43,749 nucleotides of DNA from Pseudomonas folii (GTDB taxonomy: Bacteria > Pseudomonadota > Gammaproteobacteria > Pseudomonadales > Pseudomonadaceae): positions 1 to 43,749 of the forward strand of contig NZ_JACONW010000035.1 of assembly GCF_014357575.1 (NCBI RefSeq), given 5' to 3'. How positions within the stretch are numbered: the first letter of the stretch is position 1; every line of letters begins with the position of its first letter. Under the pieces are notes generated by a model. The model made no database searches. It saw nothing but the letters and a program-made list of their open reading frames with translations, and was not told where the DNA came from. A program made the position numbers and the translations under genes. This document shows positions 19,019 to 27,273 of the stretch, piece after piece.

Positions 19019-19399
19019 GTCATCACCTGTCTTGATCGTTTTATCAGTGTGGCCCACGCGCAGGGAAACAGTGCGAAACTTGATGCTGTAGCCGGGAAGG
19101 AAGGATAAACCCTGGTAGGAGCGAACTTGTTCGCGAGGCGGTTTGGCTGGCGATGCTCATCTTTCGTTTGGTCCGACGCTTCGTGAACAAGTTCGCTCCT
19201 ACCGGGTATCGCAGTTCGCAGAAGCGGCTTTGGCTGCGAGCGCGCCAGAAAACCAGACTGTCGACGCCACCTGACGAACATCTGTCGTAATAAGTGGTCA
19301 ACGTTAGACTTTTTCCGTGATCATCCAGCGCAGGGCCCAACACCCCATGACTGCATATATCGTGCTGACTCACCAGCGGCAACCTTCAGGGCGTCAAGA
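19019..19399. other. 381-base intergenic stretch holding a repeat
   Basis: Between the divergent yjgR and the flippase-like gene there is an inverted repeat (19114..19203) and presumably both promoters. Short frames exist but none has a start with a ribosome binding site or recognisable sequence. Confidence 0.6.
19114..19203. repeat. Inverted repeat of the GTAGGAGCGAACTTGTTCGCGA family
   Basis: The arms GGTAGGAGCGAACTTGTTCG and CGTGAACAAGTTCGCTCCTACC flank a loop of about 45 bases. The same arm sequence recurs at the end of the window (43627..43705), there as the variant AACTTGTTGGCGAG. Confidence 0.8.
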
Positions 19400-20395
19400 A
19401 TGAAGCGCATTGCGTGGCTGGGCATTGGCTTGCTGGCAGCCGTGCTGATCCCTTTGCTGCTGGGCGGCGGCGATATCTTTCAGCGGTTACGCAGCTTCCC
19501 CTTCCCGCTGTTGATGGCGATGTTCGGCATGATCATCCTCTGTTGGGGCCTGAATACCCTGCGCATGCGGATCCTGCTGGGGGACAGCGCGCGACAGCTG
19601 ACAGTAAACAAAAGCCTCGGCCTGATCATGGCCAGCGAGTTCGCCTATTGCGCAACGCCCGGCGGCAGCGGTGGGCCACTCACGTTGATGGCAGTGCTCG
19701 CCCGAAATGGCGTCAGGCCAGCAAAAGCCAGCGCGGTCTTCGCCACAGACCAGCTCAGCGATCTGGTGTTCTTCCTCGTGGCGCTGACAGGAATCATGTT
19801 CTATGCGCTCTTCCATACGCTCAGCGAGCGTATGGAGTGGCTGCTGGGCTTCAGCGCGGTGCTCGTCGTGGGCAGCCTGTGTCTGTTTCTGGGGTTTGCC
19901 CGCTTCCATCGCCAGGTCATCAAGTTCAATGGCAGGCTGCTCAAGCGTTTCAACACCAAAAGCACTACCCGGCATCGTTGGGCGCGTAAACTTTTGCATT
20001 TTCGCGATGCGCTGGCTGAAACCTGGAAAATGCCACGTCAGAAACTGATCGCGGTGTTTGTGCTGACCTGCCTGCATTGGGGGCTGCGCTACAGCATCCT
20101 GTACCTTGCGCTGCTAGGTCTGGGTGTGAATGTGCAGTGGGCGTGGACGTTTCTGATTCAGATGCTCTCGTTAACGGCCGGACAGTTCAGCCTGCTGCCA
20201 GGAGGCGCGGGTACTGCCGAGCTGACATCCGCTGCGCTGTTGGCACCGATGGTCGGTAAATCCACGGCTGCGGCTGCAATTCTGATCTGGCGCACAGTGA
20301 CCTACTACTTCTACCTGGTGGTAGGCGGGCCGATTTTCCTGCTGATGGTCGGTCGGCCATTGCTGAACAAACTGATGCGCTTCAACCAAGTCTGA
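19400..20395 (+). CDS. Flippase-like membrane protein of the LPG synthase TM / UPF0104 family
   Basis: A 331-residue integral membrane protein with about eight hydrophobic helices. Family signatures are the early transmembrane pair, SLGLIMASEFAYCATPGGSGGP (including the P-G-G conserved loop) and, toward the C terminus, TAGQFSLLPGGAGTAELTSAALL. The domain is the membrane half of MprF lysyl-phosphatidylglycerol synthase/flippase. There is no cytosolic aminoacyl-transfer domain here, so a lipid flipping or export role is an inference from the family. The start at 19400 has only a weak upstream ribosome binding site. It converges on the 61-residue gene with a single base between the stops. Confidence 0.85.
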   Translation: MKRIAWLGIGLLAAVLIPLLLGGGDIFQRLRSFPFPLLMAMFGMIILCWGLNTLRMRILLGDSARQLTVNKSLGLIMASEFAYCATPGGSGGPLTLMAVLARNGVRPAKASAVFATDQLSDLVFFLVALTGIMFYALFHTLSERMEWLLGFSAVLVVGSLCLFLGFARFHRQVIKFNGRLLKRFNTKSTTRHRWARKLLHFRDALAETWKMPRQKLIAVFVLTCLHWGLRYSILYLALLGLGVNVQWAWTFLIQMLSLTAGQFSLLPGGAGTAELTSAALLAPMVGKSTAAAAILIWRTVTYYFYLVVGGPIFLLMVGRPLLNKLMRFNQV

Positions 20396-20396
20396 A

Positions 20397-20582
20397 TCAA
20401 GTGTCGGACTTGTCGTCTGGCTGCAGATCCTTCTCCAACTGAGTGGCGCGCCAAAGCTCTGCGGCGCCGTCGAAATCGGCGCCGTCTTCTGGCGTCAACG
20501 CATCTGGATCATAACGGCTGAGGCAACCCTCACCCAGGGTTGGGGGAGCTGTTGAAGTGGCTTTGTCGAGAGGATCGGTCAT
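20397..20582 (-). CDS. Small acidic hypothetical protein
   Basis: A 61-residue acidic protein (MTDPLDKATSTAPPTLGEG...LQPDDKSDT) with no signal or membrane segment. Start 20582 has a good GAGGTG ribosome binding site 7 bases upstream; the longer frame to 20669 reads into a repeat hairpin and is rejected. It follows purU in the same direction but is separated from it by an inverted repeat. Its stop is one base from that of the convergent membrane protein gene. I recognise no domain. Confidence 0.7.
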   Translation of the reverse strand: MTDPLDKATSTAPPTLGEGCLSRYDPDALTPEDGADFDGAAELWRATQLEKDLQPDDKSDT

Positions 20583-20618
20583 GGAGAGCACCTCATCGAA
20601 GTGTCGGAAATACATCTT

Positions 20619-20695
20619 CTGCAGGAGCTGCCGAAGGCTGCGAAAGCAACCTGCCTGACACTCCGCCATTCGCAGCCTTCGGCAGCTCCTGCAGA
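20619..20695. repeat. Inverted repeat, GGAGCTGCCGAAGGCTGCGA family, copy 1
   Basis: The arms CTGCAGGAGCTGCCGAAGGC... and their complement ...GCCTTCGGCAGCTCCTGCAG enclose a loop of about 27 bases. Two further copies lie at 30924..30993 and 37922..37995. It is between purU and the small gene, and in RNA forms a long hairpin. Confidence 0.85.
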
Positions 20696-20714
20696 TTCAA
20701 TGTTCGCCTGGAGC

Positions 20715-21566
20715 TTAGTCGAACACTACTGTCTTGTTGTCATGCACCAGCACGCGATCTTCCAGGTGATAGCGCAAGCCGCGGGCCAGGACCATTTTTT
20801 CCACGTCGCGACCGAAGCGCACCATGTTTTCGATGCTGTCGCTGTGGCTGACGCGGACCACGTCCTGTTCGATGATAGGGCCTGCATCCAGCTCTTCAGT
20901 GACATAGTGACAGGTCGCACCGATCAGTTTGACGCCCCGTAGAGAGGCCTGGTGATAAGGCTTGGCACCTACAAATGAAGGCAGGAAGCTGTGGTGAATA
21001 TTGATGACCTGATGGGCATATTCACGGCAGAGTTGCGGCGGCAGGATTTGCATGTAGCGCGCCAGTACCACCACGTCGGCCTGATGATGAGCAACCAGAC
21101 GTGAAACTTCGGCAAACGCCGGCTCCTTGTCCGCCGGGTTTACCGGCACGTAGTAATAAGGAATGCCGTGCCACTCGACCATGCTGCGCAAATCCTGGTG
21201 ATTGGAAATCACGCAGGCAATTTCGCAGTCCAGTTCATCGCTGTGCCAGCGGTGCAACAAGTCCGCCAGACAATGAGACTCGCGACTCGCCATCAATACA
21301 ACGCGCTTCTTCTGCGCGGAGTCAGTGATGCGCCAGTCCATCGCAAATTCTTCAGCGATAGGGGTGAACGCCTCGCGGAACGCGTCGAGATCAAACGGCA
21401 GCGTATCGGCACGAATTTCATGACGCATGAAGAACCAGCCACTCTGATTGTCAGAGTGATGGCTCGCTTCGGTAATCCAGCCGTTATAGGACGCCAGAAA
21501 GTTACTGACTTTGGCAACGATGCCGACGCGGTCCGGGCAAGAAATCACCAGACGAAAAGTGCGCAT
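20715..21566 (-). CDS. purU: Formyltetrahydrofolate deformylase
   Basis: The 283-residue enzyme hydrolyses 10-formyl-THF to THF and formate, feeding PurT and balancing one-carbon units. An N-terminal ACT domain (about residues 1-80; RLVISCPDRVGIVAKVSNFL) is followed by the formyltransferase catalytic domain (about 88-283). The catalytic triad is N189, H191 (INIHHSFLP) and D227 (ELDAGPIIEQD), with the spacing of the GART family. ATG at 21566, GGAG upstream. P. aeruginosa has purU1 directly before mvaT, as here. Confidence 0.95.
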   Translation of the reverse strand: MRTFRLVISCPDRVGIVAKVSNFLASYNGWITEASHHSDNQSGWFFMRHEIRADTLPFDLDAFREAFTPIAEEFAMDWRITDSAQKKRVVLMASRESHCLADLLHRWHSDELDCEIACVISNHQDLRSMVEWHGIPYYYVPVNPADKEPAFAEVSRLVAHHQADVVVLARYMQILPPQLCREYAHQVINIHHSFLPSFVGAKPYHQASLRGVKLIGATCHYVTEELDAGPIIEQDVVRVSHSDSIENMVRFGRDVEKMVLARGLRYHLEDRVLVHDNKTVVFD

Positions 21567-21850
21567 TGGGGGAAACTCCAGAACTTCGCAAAGGCGGCTA
21601 TTCTAGCGACTGCGCGGGAAAACTGCAGTATTCCTGTAAAACTGATTGGAGATGGCTGCGGCTACCCTGGCGTCCCGAATCGCCGCCCTGCCACACCGGC
21701 CGCTGGTTCCTGAACGAACGCTTAAGAAACCGCAATTTAAACGCCTTAATAGCGACTATCTTTACCTGATGCGCTACGCCATTTAGTTTATCAACCGCCT
21801 GTAGGCCCCGGTATATTTCTAAATAATTCAAATAAAACTTTTCTTTAATG
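21567..21850. other. AT-rich leader between purU and mvaT
   Basis: The space between these divergent genes holds no gene. It becomes strongly AT-rich from about 21720 (runs such as TATATTTCTAAATAATTC), the kind of DNA MvaT itself binds, so autoregulation by MvaT is plausible. Confidence 0.5.
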
Positions 21851-21879
21851 TTTACTTGATCAAGGCGCATGACTATTAT
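21851..21879 (+). promoter_or_regulatory. Predicted mvaT promoter
   Basis: -35 TTTACT (21851-21856), 17-base spacer, -10 TATTAT (21874-21879). This predicts a start near 21886 and a 5' leader of about 39 bases. It lies at the edge of an AT-rich tract. Confidence 0.6.
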
Positions 21880-21924
21880 TGGTTCACTGTATCCCTGCCC
21901 ACCTCTCAACATAAGGTAAGCCTC

Positions 21925-22305
21925 ATGTCTCTGATCAACGAATACCGCGCTACAGAAGAAGCCATCAAAGAACTGCAAGCGCGTTTGAAGAACCTGTCCC
22001 AAGACGACAAACTGCAAACCGAGCTGGAATTCGAAGGCAAACTGCGCACTCTGATGGGCGAATATCAGAAGTCGCTGCGCGACATCATTGCTCTGCTCGA
22101 CCCAGAAGCTAAAGTTGGCAAATCTGCACGCGGCGGCGCGGTTAAACCTACTGGCACCAAGCGCGCGCGCAAGGTCAAGCAGTACAAAAACCCGCATAAC
22201 GGCGAAGTCATCGAAACCAAAGGTGGCAACCACAAAACTCTGAAAGAGTGGAAAGCCAAGTGGGGCGGTGATGAAGTTGAAGGCTGGGCAACCCTGCTGG
22301 GCTAA
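21925..22305 (+). CDS. mvaT: H-NS-family xenogeneic silencer MvaT
   Basis: A 126-residue nucleoid protein. The N-terminal coiled-coil oligomerisation region (MSLINEYRATEEAIKELQARLKNL, shown in part) leads through a middle helix to a C-terminal DNA-binding domain with KRARKVKQYKNPHNGEVIETKGGNHKTLKEW motifs typical of MvaT/MvaU. It silences AT-rich, horizontally acquired DNA in Pseudomonas. ATG at 21925 with AAGG upstream (ATAAGGTAAGCCTC); the frame extends to 21856 but those codons lie in the promoter. Ends in a strong terminator. It is a clear genus marker. Confidence 0.96.
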   Translation: MSLINEYRATEEAIKELQARLKNLSQDDKLQTELEFEGKLRTLMGEYQKSLRDIIALLDPEAKVGKSARGGAVKPTGTKRARKVKQYKNPHNGEVIETKGGNHKTLKEWKAKWGGDEVEGWATLLG

Positions 22306-22337
22306 ACCCGGAGCAGACCCCGCTTCACTCGTTACAC

Positions 22338-22369
22338 TAAAAAACGCCAGCCAGTCTGGCGTTTTTTAT
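22338..22369. terminator. Bidirectional terminator between mvaT and sbcB
   Basis: Stem AACGCCAG / CTGGCGTT with an A-tract before and T-tract after. It serves mvaT on the plus strand and sbcB on the minus strand. Confidence 0.85.
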
Positions 22370-22398
22370 TGCCTGGAAAAACACCCGTGCCCGTTACT

Positions 22399-23829
22399 TC
22401 AAAGGCCGAGTTTCTGGCGCAACGCCTCCACGTAGTCCTGCCATTCGCGCAATATCGCAAGCTGCCCGGGGGTAGCACTAAGCGATAGTTCAACAAGTGC
22501 CTGAGTAAAACTTTGCAGCGTATTAGGTGCGCCAGACTCAGGCACTGTCAGACGTGTCCTACAAAAAGCAAGCCAGCGCTGTTGCTCTTCGGTACTCAAG
22601 GTTTCAGCAAAATTTCTCGCTCGATAGCGAAATAACAATTCTGGCAGACGCGCATCATCAAAAGGCCATGGCTGACGGGCTAACTCCTCAGGCTCCGCAT
22701 TGCGTACTTGCTCACAAAGCCTGCGATCACGGTCAGCAATAAACCCGTCATACAATTGTTGCTCGGGATCTTCGCTGGCAACAAAGTCATCAGCGGCATA
22801 AATCGCCTTCAGCTTATCCTGCCAGAGTGCCTGCCCCTCATTGAGGTGACGCACACGCTCGCTAAATACAGTCATATCGAGATTCAAGCGTTGTTGATCT
22901 TCAGCACGTAGCACCTTGAGCGGCGCGATCACCGGGCAACGATTTATATGCAAAAGTTTAAGGGGGACCGGCAGCTCGCCCTCAGCTAAATCCTCGCGAC
23001 GGGTATATAACCGTTGTCGCAATATTTGTGCATCCTGCTCCAGTAACGGCAAATGATCCTGATGTAAATCGCACACGATCAGCGCATTTCGATTTTGCGG
23101 ATGCCAGGCCAGCGGAAGCACAACCCCCAGATAATGACGTGCCGCCGAAAAGCGCCCGGAGATATGAACCAGTGGTTCCATAAGCCGTATCTGTTGCTGG
23201 ACGTTCTGCTTACTGCGCAACTCGAAAAGATAGACGTAGAGACGGGGTTGTTTTTCACGAACCAGACGCGCCAGAGCAATCGTTGCCCGCACATCAGACA
23301 ACGCGTCGTGCGCCTGTCCGTGATCGATACCATTGGCAGCCGTCAGCCGCTCAAGCTTGAGCGTGACCCGACCATCATCTTCGGGCCAGACAATGCCTTC
23401 GGGTCGAAGTGCGTAGGCGGCACGCACCACATCAATCAAGTCCCAGCGACTGTTCCCGCCTTGCCATTCACGGGCATAAGGATCAAAGAAATTCCGGTAC
23501 AGGCTGTAGCGCGTCATCTCATCATCGAAGCGCAAGGTGTTGTAGCCCGCTCCGCAAGTGCCGGGCGCAGCGAGTTCGGCGTGAACACGAGTCATGAAAT
23601 CAGCTTCGCACAATCCCTTCTCGGCGAGCGTTGACGGCGTGATACCGGTGATCATGCATGCGGCGGGATGCGGAAGAATATCGTCGCTGGGCTGGCAGTG
23701 AATATTAACCGGCGACTCAATCTCATTGAGTTCGATATCCGTACGGATACCCGCCATCTGCAACGGGCGATCATTGCGCGGATTGATACCGGTGGTTTCG
23801 TAGTCGTACCAGAAGATGGTTGAAGTCAC
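22399..23829 (-). CDS. sbcB: Exodeoxyribonuclease I
   Basis: The 476-residue 3'-5' single-strand DNA exonuclease has the length of E. coli SbcB. The DEDDh nuclease domain starts with D9 and E11 in WYDYETTG and includes YNTLRFDDEMTRY and HDALSDVRATIALA (His and Asp of the last motif). The SH3-like and helical C-terminal extension of SbcB follow (LLHINRCPVIAPL; WLAFCRTRL). It degrades ssDNA in repair and recombination and binds SSB. It starts with GTG at 23829, which is the only start before the conserved TSTIFWYDYE segment; GGAT lies upstream. Confidence 0.95.
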   Translation of the reverse strand: MTSTIFWYDYETTGINPRNDRPLQMAGIRTDIELNEIESPVNIHCQPSDDILPHPAACMITGITPSTLAEKGLCEADFMTRVHAELAAPGTCGAGYNTLRFDDEMTRYSLYRNFFDPYAREWQGGNSRWDLIDVVRAAYALRPEGIVWPEDDGRVTLKLERLTAANGIDHGQAHDALSDVRATIALARLVREKQPRLYVYLFELRSKQNVQQQIRLMEPLVHISGRFSAARHYLGVVLPLAWHPQNRNALIVCDLHQDHLPLLEQDAQILRQRLYTRREDLAEGELPVPLKLLHINRCPVIAPLKVLRAEDQQRLNLDMTVFSERVRHLNEGQALWQDKLKAIYAADDFVASEDPEQQLYDGFIADRDRRLCEQVRNAEPEELARQPWPFDDARLPELLFRYRARNFAETLSTEEQQRWLAFCRTRLTVPESGAPNTLQSFTQALVELSLSATPGQLAILREWQDYVEALRQKLGL

Positions 23830-23899
23830 GGGCTGATCCTGAACAAAAGACCGGCAAAGTGTAGGGCTTGAGACTGGTAAAAGGCGAATAAGGCGATGT

Positions 23900-23928
23900 T
23901 TGCCTTAAAAGAAACCTTTTCTTACAAC
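23900..23928 (+). promoter_or_regulatory. Predicted promoter of the RDD-to-DUF58 operon
   Basis: -35 TTGCCT (23900-23905), 17-base spacer, -10 TACAAC (23923-23928), about 75 bases before the first gene. No terminator or other promoter is seen until 30.9 kb. Confidence 0.45.
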
Positions 23929-24009
23929 ACATGTAGAAACAGTCCGGTTGCTTACCAACTCAACAGTCCCTAGCATCAGGTTTTGTTTTCAGGCGTACCT
24001 CTTCCGACA

Positions 24010-24735
24010 ATGCCCTCCCCGCACGCTTTGCCAAGGACTGCACCGCCAATCGCGCCGCTGGACACCCGCAGCCGAATGGAAACCCCGGAAGGTATCGACC
24101 TGCTCCTGCGTCCGGCAGGACTGGTGCCTCGCGCTCTGGCCTTTGTTATCGACTTCATCATTCGTGCCGTGGTTATCGGTGCGCTCTTGCTGATCTTCAG
24201 CCTGTTCGAATCCTTTGGCGCAGGCCTCAGTGCTATCGCCATGTTCCTGGTTACCTGGTGGTACATGGTGCTGTTCGAAGTGCTGAACCAAGGGCGCACA
24301 CCCGGCAAGCAAATCATGGGTTTGCGGGTGATCCATGATGACGGAACGCCTGTCGGCTGGACCGCTTCGCTCATCCGTAACCTGCTGCGTTTCGTCGATA
24401 TGCTGCCATTCGGCTACAGCCTGGGCGCTATCAGTTGCTTGCAACACCCCCAATTCAAACGCCTCGGCGATCTGGCCGCCGGTACGCTGGTGGTCTATCA
24501 GGACAAACCACCGCGGCGTCCGGTTTTGCCGCACGCCACGCCGATCATCGCTCCCTTTGTGCTGAGCCTTGAAGAACAAAGGGCCATTCTGAGCTTCGCG
24601 GAACGACAAGCCGAACTGACGTCGGAACGCACCCAGGAGCTGGCTTCTATTCTCGCCGAGCCGCTGAACGTCAGCCCGGCACTGGCAGTACCTCGGCTGA
24701 ACAGCGTAGCCAGCGGCTTGCTGGGGCCAACATGA
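24010..24735 (+). CDS. RDD-family membrane protein
   Basis: A 241-residue protein with an RDD domain: residues about 24-160 contain LRPAGLVPRALAFVIDFIIRA (the Arg/Asp signature), FLVTWWYMVLFEVLNQGRTPGKQIMGLRV and RLGDLAAGTLVVYQD. Three to four membrane helices are followed by a hydrophilic C-terminal tail. RDD proteins are poorly understood; some act in ion transport. ATG at 24010 was chosen over TTG 23983 and ATG 24076 because the conserved LDTR..ETPEGIDL stretch starts after it. First gene of the MoxR-type operon; its stop overlaps the next start (ATGA). Confidence 0.85.
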   Translation: MPSPHALPRTAPPIAPLDTRSRMETPEGIDLLLRPAGLVPRALAFVIDFIIRAVVIGALLLIFSLFESFGAGLSAIAMFLVTWWYMVLFEVLNQGRTPGKQIMGLRVIHDDGTPVGWTASLIRNLLRFVDMLPFGYSLGAISCLQHPQFKRLGDLAAGTLVVYQDKPPRRPVLPHATPIIAPFVLSLEEQRAILSFAERQAELTSERTQELASILAEPLNVSPALAVPRLNSVASGLLGPT

Positions 24736-25712
24736 AACAAGGCCTCTTCGAACTTCGTCATCAGGCCGAGTGGCGGCGCTTTGCAGAGCGTCTGGACGCC
24801 CTGGAAAAAGGCAAAGCGCCAGGCACCTCGAACGAGACCTTCAGTCGCGAATACCGGCGTATCTGTAACCAACTGGCCGTTGCCCAGGAAAGGGGCTACA
24901 GCAGCCATCTGGTTGACCCGCTGCAACAACTGGCCATGCGTGGTCATCAGCAACTGTACCGGCATCGTCATCCCCTCGGTGCGCAACTGCTGGGCTTCGT
25001 GCTGGCCGGGTTCCCGCAACTGGTGCGCGCCGAATGGCGTCTGGTCGCCATCGCCAGCCTGTTGTTCTTCGGCAGCCTGATCGGCATGGGCTTGCTGGTG
25101 TATGGCTTCCCGGATCTGGTCTACAGCGTCATCGCCCCTGACCAGGTGGCGCAGATGGAGGGCATGTACGACCCACAATCAAGCCGCATCGGTCAGACCG
25201 TAGAGCGCGCCGCCGATGCTGACTGGATGATGTTTGGCTACTACATCATGAACAACATCGGGATTGCCTTTCAGACTTACGCCAGCGGTTTGCTGTTCGG
25301 GCTTGGCAGCCTGTTCTTTCTGTTTTTCAACGGGCTGACGATCGGAGCCGTTGCCGGACACCTGACCGGTATCGGCTCCGGTCAGACATTCTGGTCATTC
25401 GTTATCGGCCACGGCGCATTTGAACTCACCGCCATCGCGCTGGCGGGTGCTGCCGGGCTCAAACTCGGCTGGGCGTTATTGGCACCCGGAGCATTGCGTC
25501 GCGGCGAAGCATTGCGGATTGCGGCAAAAACCAGCGTACAGCTGATCTATGGCGTCATCCTCTTCCTGTTGATTGCAGCGTTTATAGAAGCCTATTGGTC
25601 TTCCATGACCTGGCCGCAACCGGCAATCAAGTACACAGTCGGCGCGGGGCTCTGGCTATTAGTCATCGCTTATCTGGTTTTTGCAGGCAGGACACACCAT
25701 GCGCCTGACTGA
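24732..25712 (+). CDS. SpoIIM-like (stage II sporulation M family) membrane protein
   Basis: A 326-residue protein: soluble N-terminal third (coiled helices, REYRRICNQLAVAQERGYSSHLVDPL) and then five or so transmembrane segments with the family motif YYIMNNIGIAFQTYASGLLFGLG...FFNGLTIGAVAGHL and GHGAFELTAIALAGAAGL. SpoIIM in Bacillus is part of the engulfment machinery (DMP complex). In Gram-negative bacteria homologues occur next to RDD and MoxR/DUF58 genes, with no known role. It overlaps the upstream gene by 4 and the downstream gene by 14 bases. Confidence 0.85.
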   Translation: MKQGLFELRHQAEWRRFAERLDALEKGKAPGTSNETFSREYRRICNQLAVAQERGYSSHLVDPLQQLAMRGHQQLYRHRHPLGAQLLGFVLAGFPQLVRAEWRLVAIASLLFFGSLIGMGLLVYGFPDLVYSVIAPDQVAQMEGMYDPQSSRIGQTVERAADADWMMFGYYIMNNIGIAFQTYASGLLFGLGSLFFLFFNGLTIGAVAGHLTGIGSGQTFWSFVIGHGAFELTAIALAGAAGLKLGWALLAPGALRRGEALRIAAKTSVQLIYGVILFLLIAAFIEAYWSSMTWPQPAIKYTVGAGLWLLVIAYLVFAGRTHHAPD

Positions 25713-27273
25713 TGCCAGCGTTGCGATTCATCCCCGAACACCTTGGGAAGCCATAGACCTGGGCGTGCTGCTGGCACAGGAGCATCGCGGACTGCTGATG
25801 GCAAGCTGGGCCATTGTCACCTTACCGATTTTTGCGATGCTCAGCCTGTTGCTCTGGAATCATCCGACTACCGCGATCCTGCTGTTCTGGTGGATCAAGC
25901 CCGTCTATGAACGCTTGCCACTTCTTATTCTTTCCAAAGCATTGTTCGCCCCTGCACCCAGCCTGAAAGATGCACTTAAAAGCTGGCTGAAAACGTTGCG
26001 CCCGAATCTGCTCTCCAGCCTGACCTGGCGCCGACTCAGCTTGAGCCGTAGCTTCATTTTGCCCGTGCAACAACTGGAACAACTCTCCGGCGAGGCACTC
26101 AGCCAGCGCATTGGCGTGCTCAGCCAGAAAGATCAGTTCGCCGCTCGCTGCCTGACTGCCGTGGGCGGCACGCTGGAGTCGTCCCTGTGGATCGGGATGA
26201 TCGTGTTGTTTTATGCACTGATTCCCCAGCAGGTAGAGGTCGACTGGACCTGGCTGGCCATGCTCGAACTGAACGACGAACTAAACTGGCTGGAGCACCT
26301 GTGCAATCTTTTCTATGCACTGATTCTGATCGTATGGGGACCGGTTTACGTGTCCTGCGGCTTCACCTTGTACCTGAATCGGCGCACGGTTCTAGAAGCC
26401 TGGGACATTGAACTGGTCCTGCGTCGGTTGCGCCAAAGGCTCACGGGTAGCGCCTATGTACTGATGATCGGCCTTGGCCTGACGCTGATCAGCGCCGCGC
26501 CGCCCGCATGGTCTGCGCAGCAGGATTTCAGCTGTCCGATTCCCATGCTGTCCCCAGAGGGCGAAGCTGGCCCCGACAGCCCGCGCCTCGTCAATCAGGA
26601 ACTGACCAGCGCAGAGTCGCAGCAGGACATAAAAAACCTGCTGCAACAGCCGCCGTTCAAGAATCCGAAAACCGTTTCAGGTTGGCGGCTGCCTGAAGCC
26701 CCAATAACTCCGCAGGAGAAAAGCGCGGACCAGAACACCAAATTGTTCGGCTGGCTGAAATGGCTGCTGCAATTTGGCAACGTCCTGGCAAAGGTCTTCC
26801 AGGTTTTGCTATGGGGAATTGTTATCGCCTTGATCGGTGTGGTGATCTGGCGCTACCGGAAATGGCTGGCAGCGTTCGTCAACCTTCGCGCTCCCCGTGA
26901 GAAGCCGCAGCGCGCTCCACCGGAACAATTGTTTGGCCTGCAAGTCAGCGCCGAAAGCCTGCCTGCGGACATTGCAGGCAGTGCGGAGCAGCTGTGGTCA
27001 ACCCAGCCACGTGAAGCGCTGGGATTGCTGTATCGGGCGCTACTCAACCGGCTGCTTGTCGACTATCAACTGCCCCTGAAAAGCGCCGACACCGAAGGCG
27101 AGGTTCTGCAACGAATCGCAGCGCTTGATCAACCGGCCCTCAACAACTTCAGCCAAAGCCTGACCCGACACTGGCAAAACCTCGCTTATGGTCACCAGCT
27201 ACCTGCAACTCCGGTACAGCAGGAGCTTTGTGATGGCTGGCGGCGCCTGTTTGATCGGGAAGTGCAGTCATGA
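25699..27273 (+). CDS. Membrane protein with C-terminal DUF4129
   Basis: A 524-residue protein with several hydrophobic helices in the first 270 residues, a Pro/Gln-rich exported-looking middle, another transmembrane helix near residue 375 (VLLWGIVIALIGVVIWRY) and a cytosolic C-terminal DUF4129-like domain (about 430-510; EQLWSTQPREALGLLYRALL...GEVLQRI). DUF4129 is often linked to transglutaminase-like proteins and to MoxR operons. No catalytic residues can be assigned. AGGAC precedes the ATG at 25699, which lies inside the 3' end of the previous gene. Confidence 0.75.
   Translation: MRLTDASVAIHPRTPWEAIDLGVLLAQEHRGLLMASWAIVTLPIFAMLSLLLWNHPTTAILLFWWIKPVYERLPLLILSKALFAPAPSLKDALKSWLKTLRPNLLSSLTWRRLSLSRSFILPVQQLEQLSGEALSQRIGVLSQKDQFAARCLTAVGGTLESSLWIGMIVLFYALIPQQVEVDWTWLAMLELNDELNWLEHLCNLFYALILIVWGPVYVSCGFTLYLNRRTVLEAWDIELVLRRLRQRLTGSAYVLMIGLGLTLISAAPPAWSAQQDFSCPIPMLSPEGEAGPDSPRLVNQELTSAESQQDIKNLLQQPPFKNPKTVSGWRLPEAPITPQEKSADQNTKLFGWLKWLLQFGNVLAKVFQVLLWGIVIALIGVVIWRYRKWLAAFVNLRAPREKPQRAPPEQLFGLQVSAESLPADIAGSAEQLWSTQPREALGLLYRALLNRLLVDYQLPLKSADTEGEVLQRIAALDQPALNNFSQSLTRHWQNLAYGHQLPATPVQQELCDGWRRLFDREVQS

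Noticed and set aside
19044..19382. 112-codon minus-strand frame between yjgR and the flippase-like gene
   Set aside because: It reads through an inverted repeat, has no recognisable sequence and no ribosome binding site.
21598..22233. 211-codon minus-strand frame opposite mvaT
   Set aside because: Antisense to mvaT and its AT-rich promoter; no supporting features.
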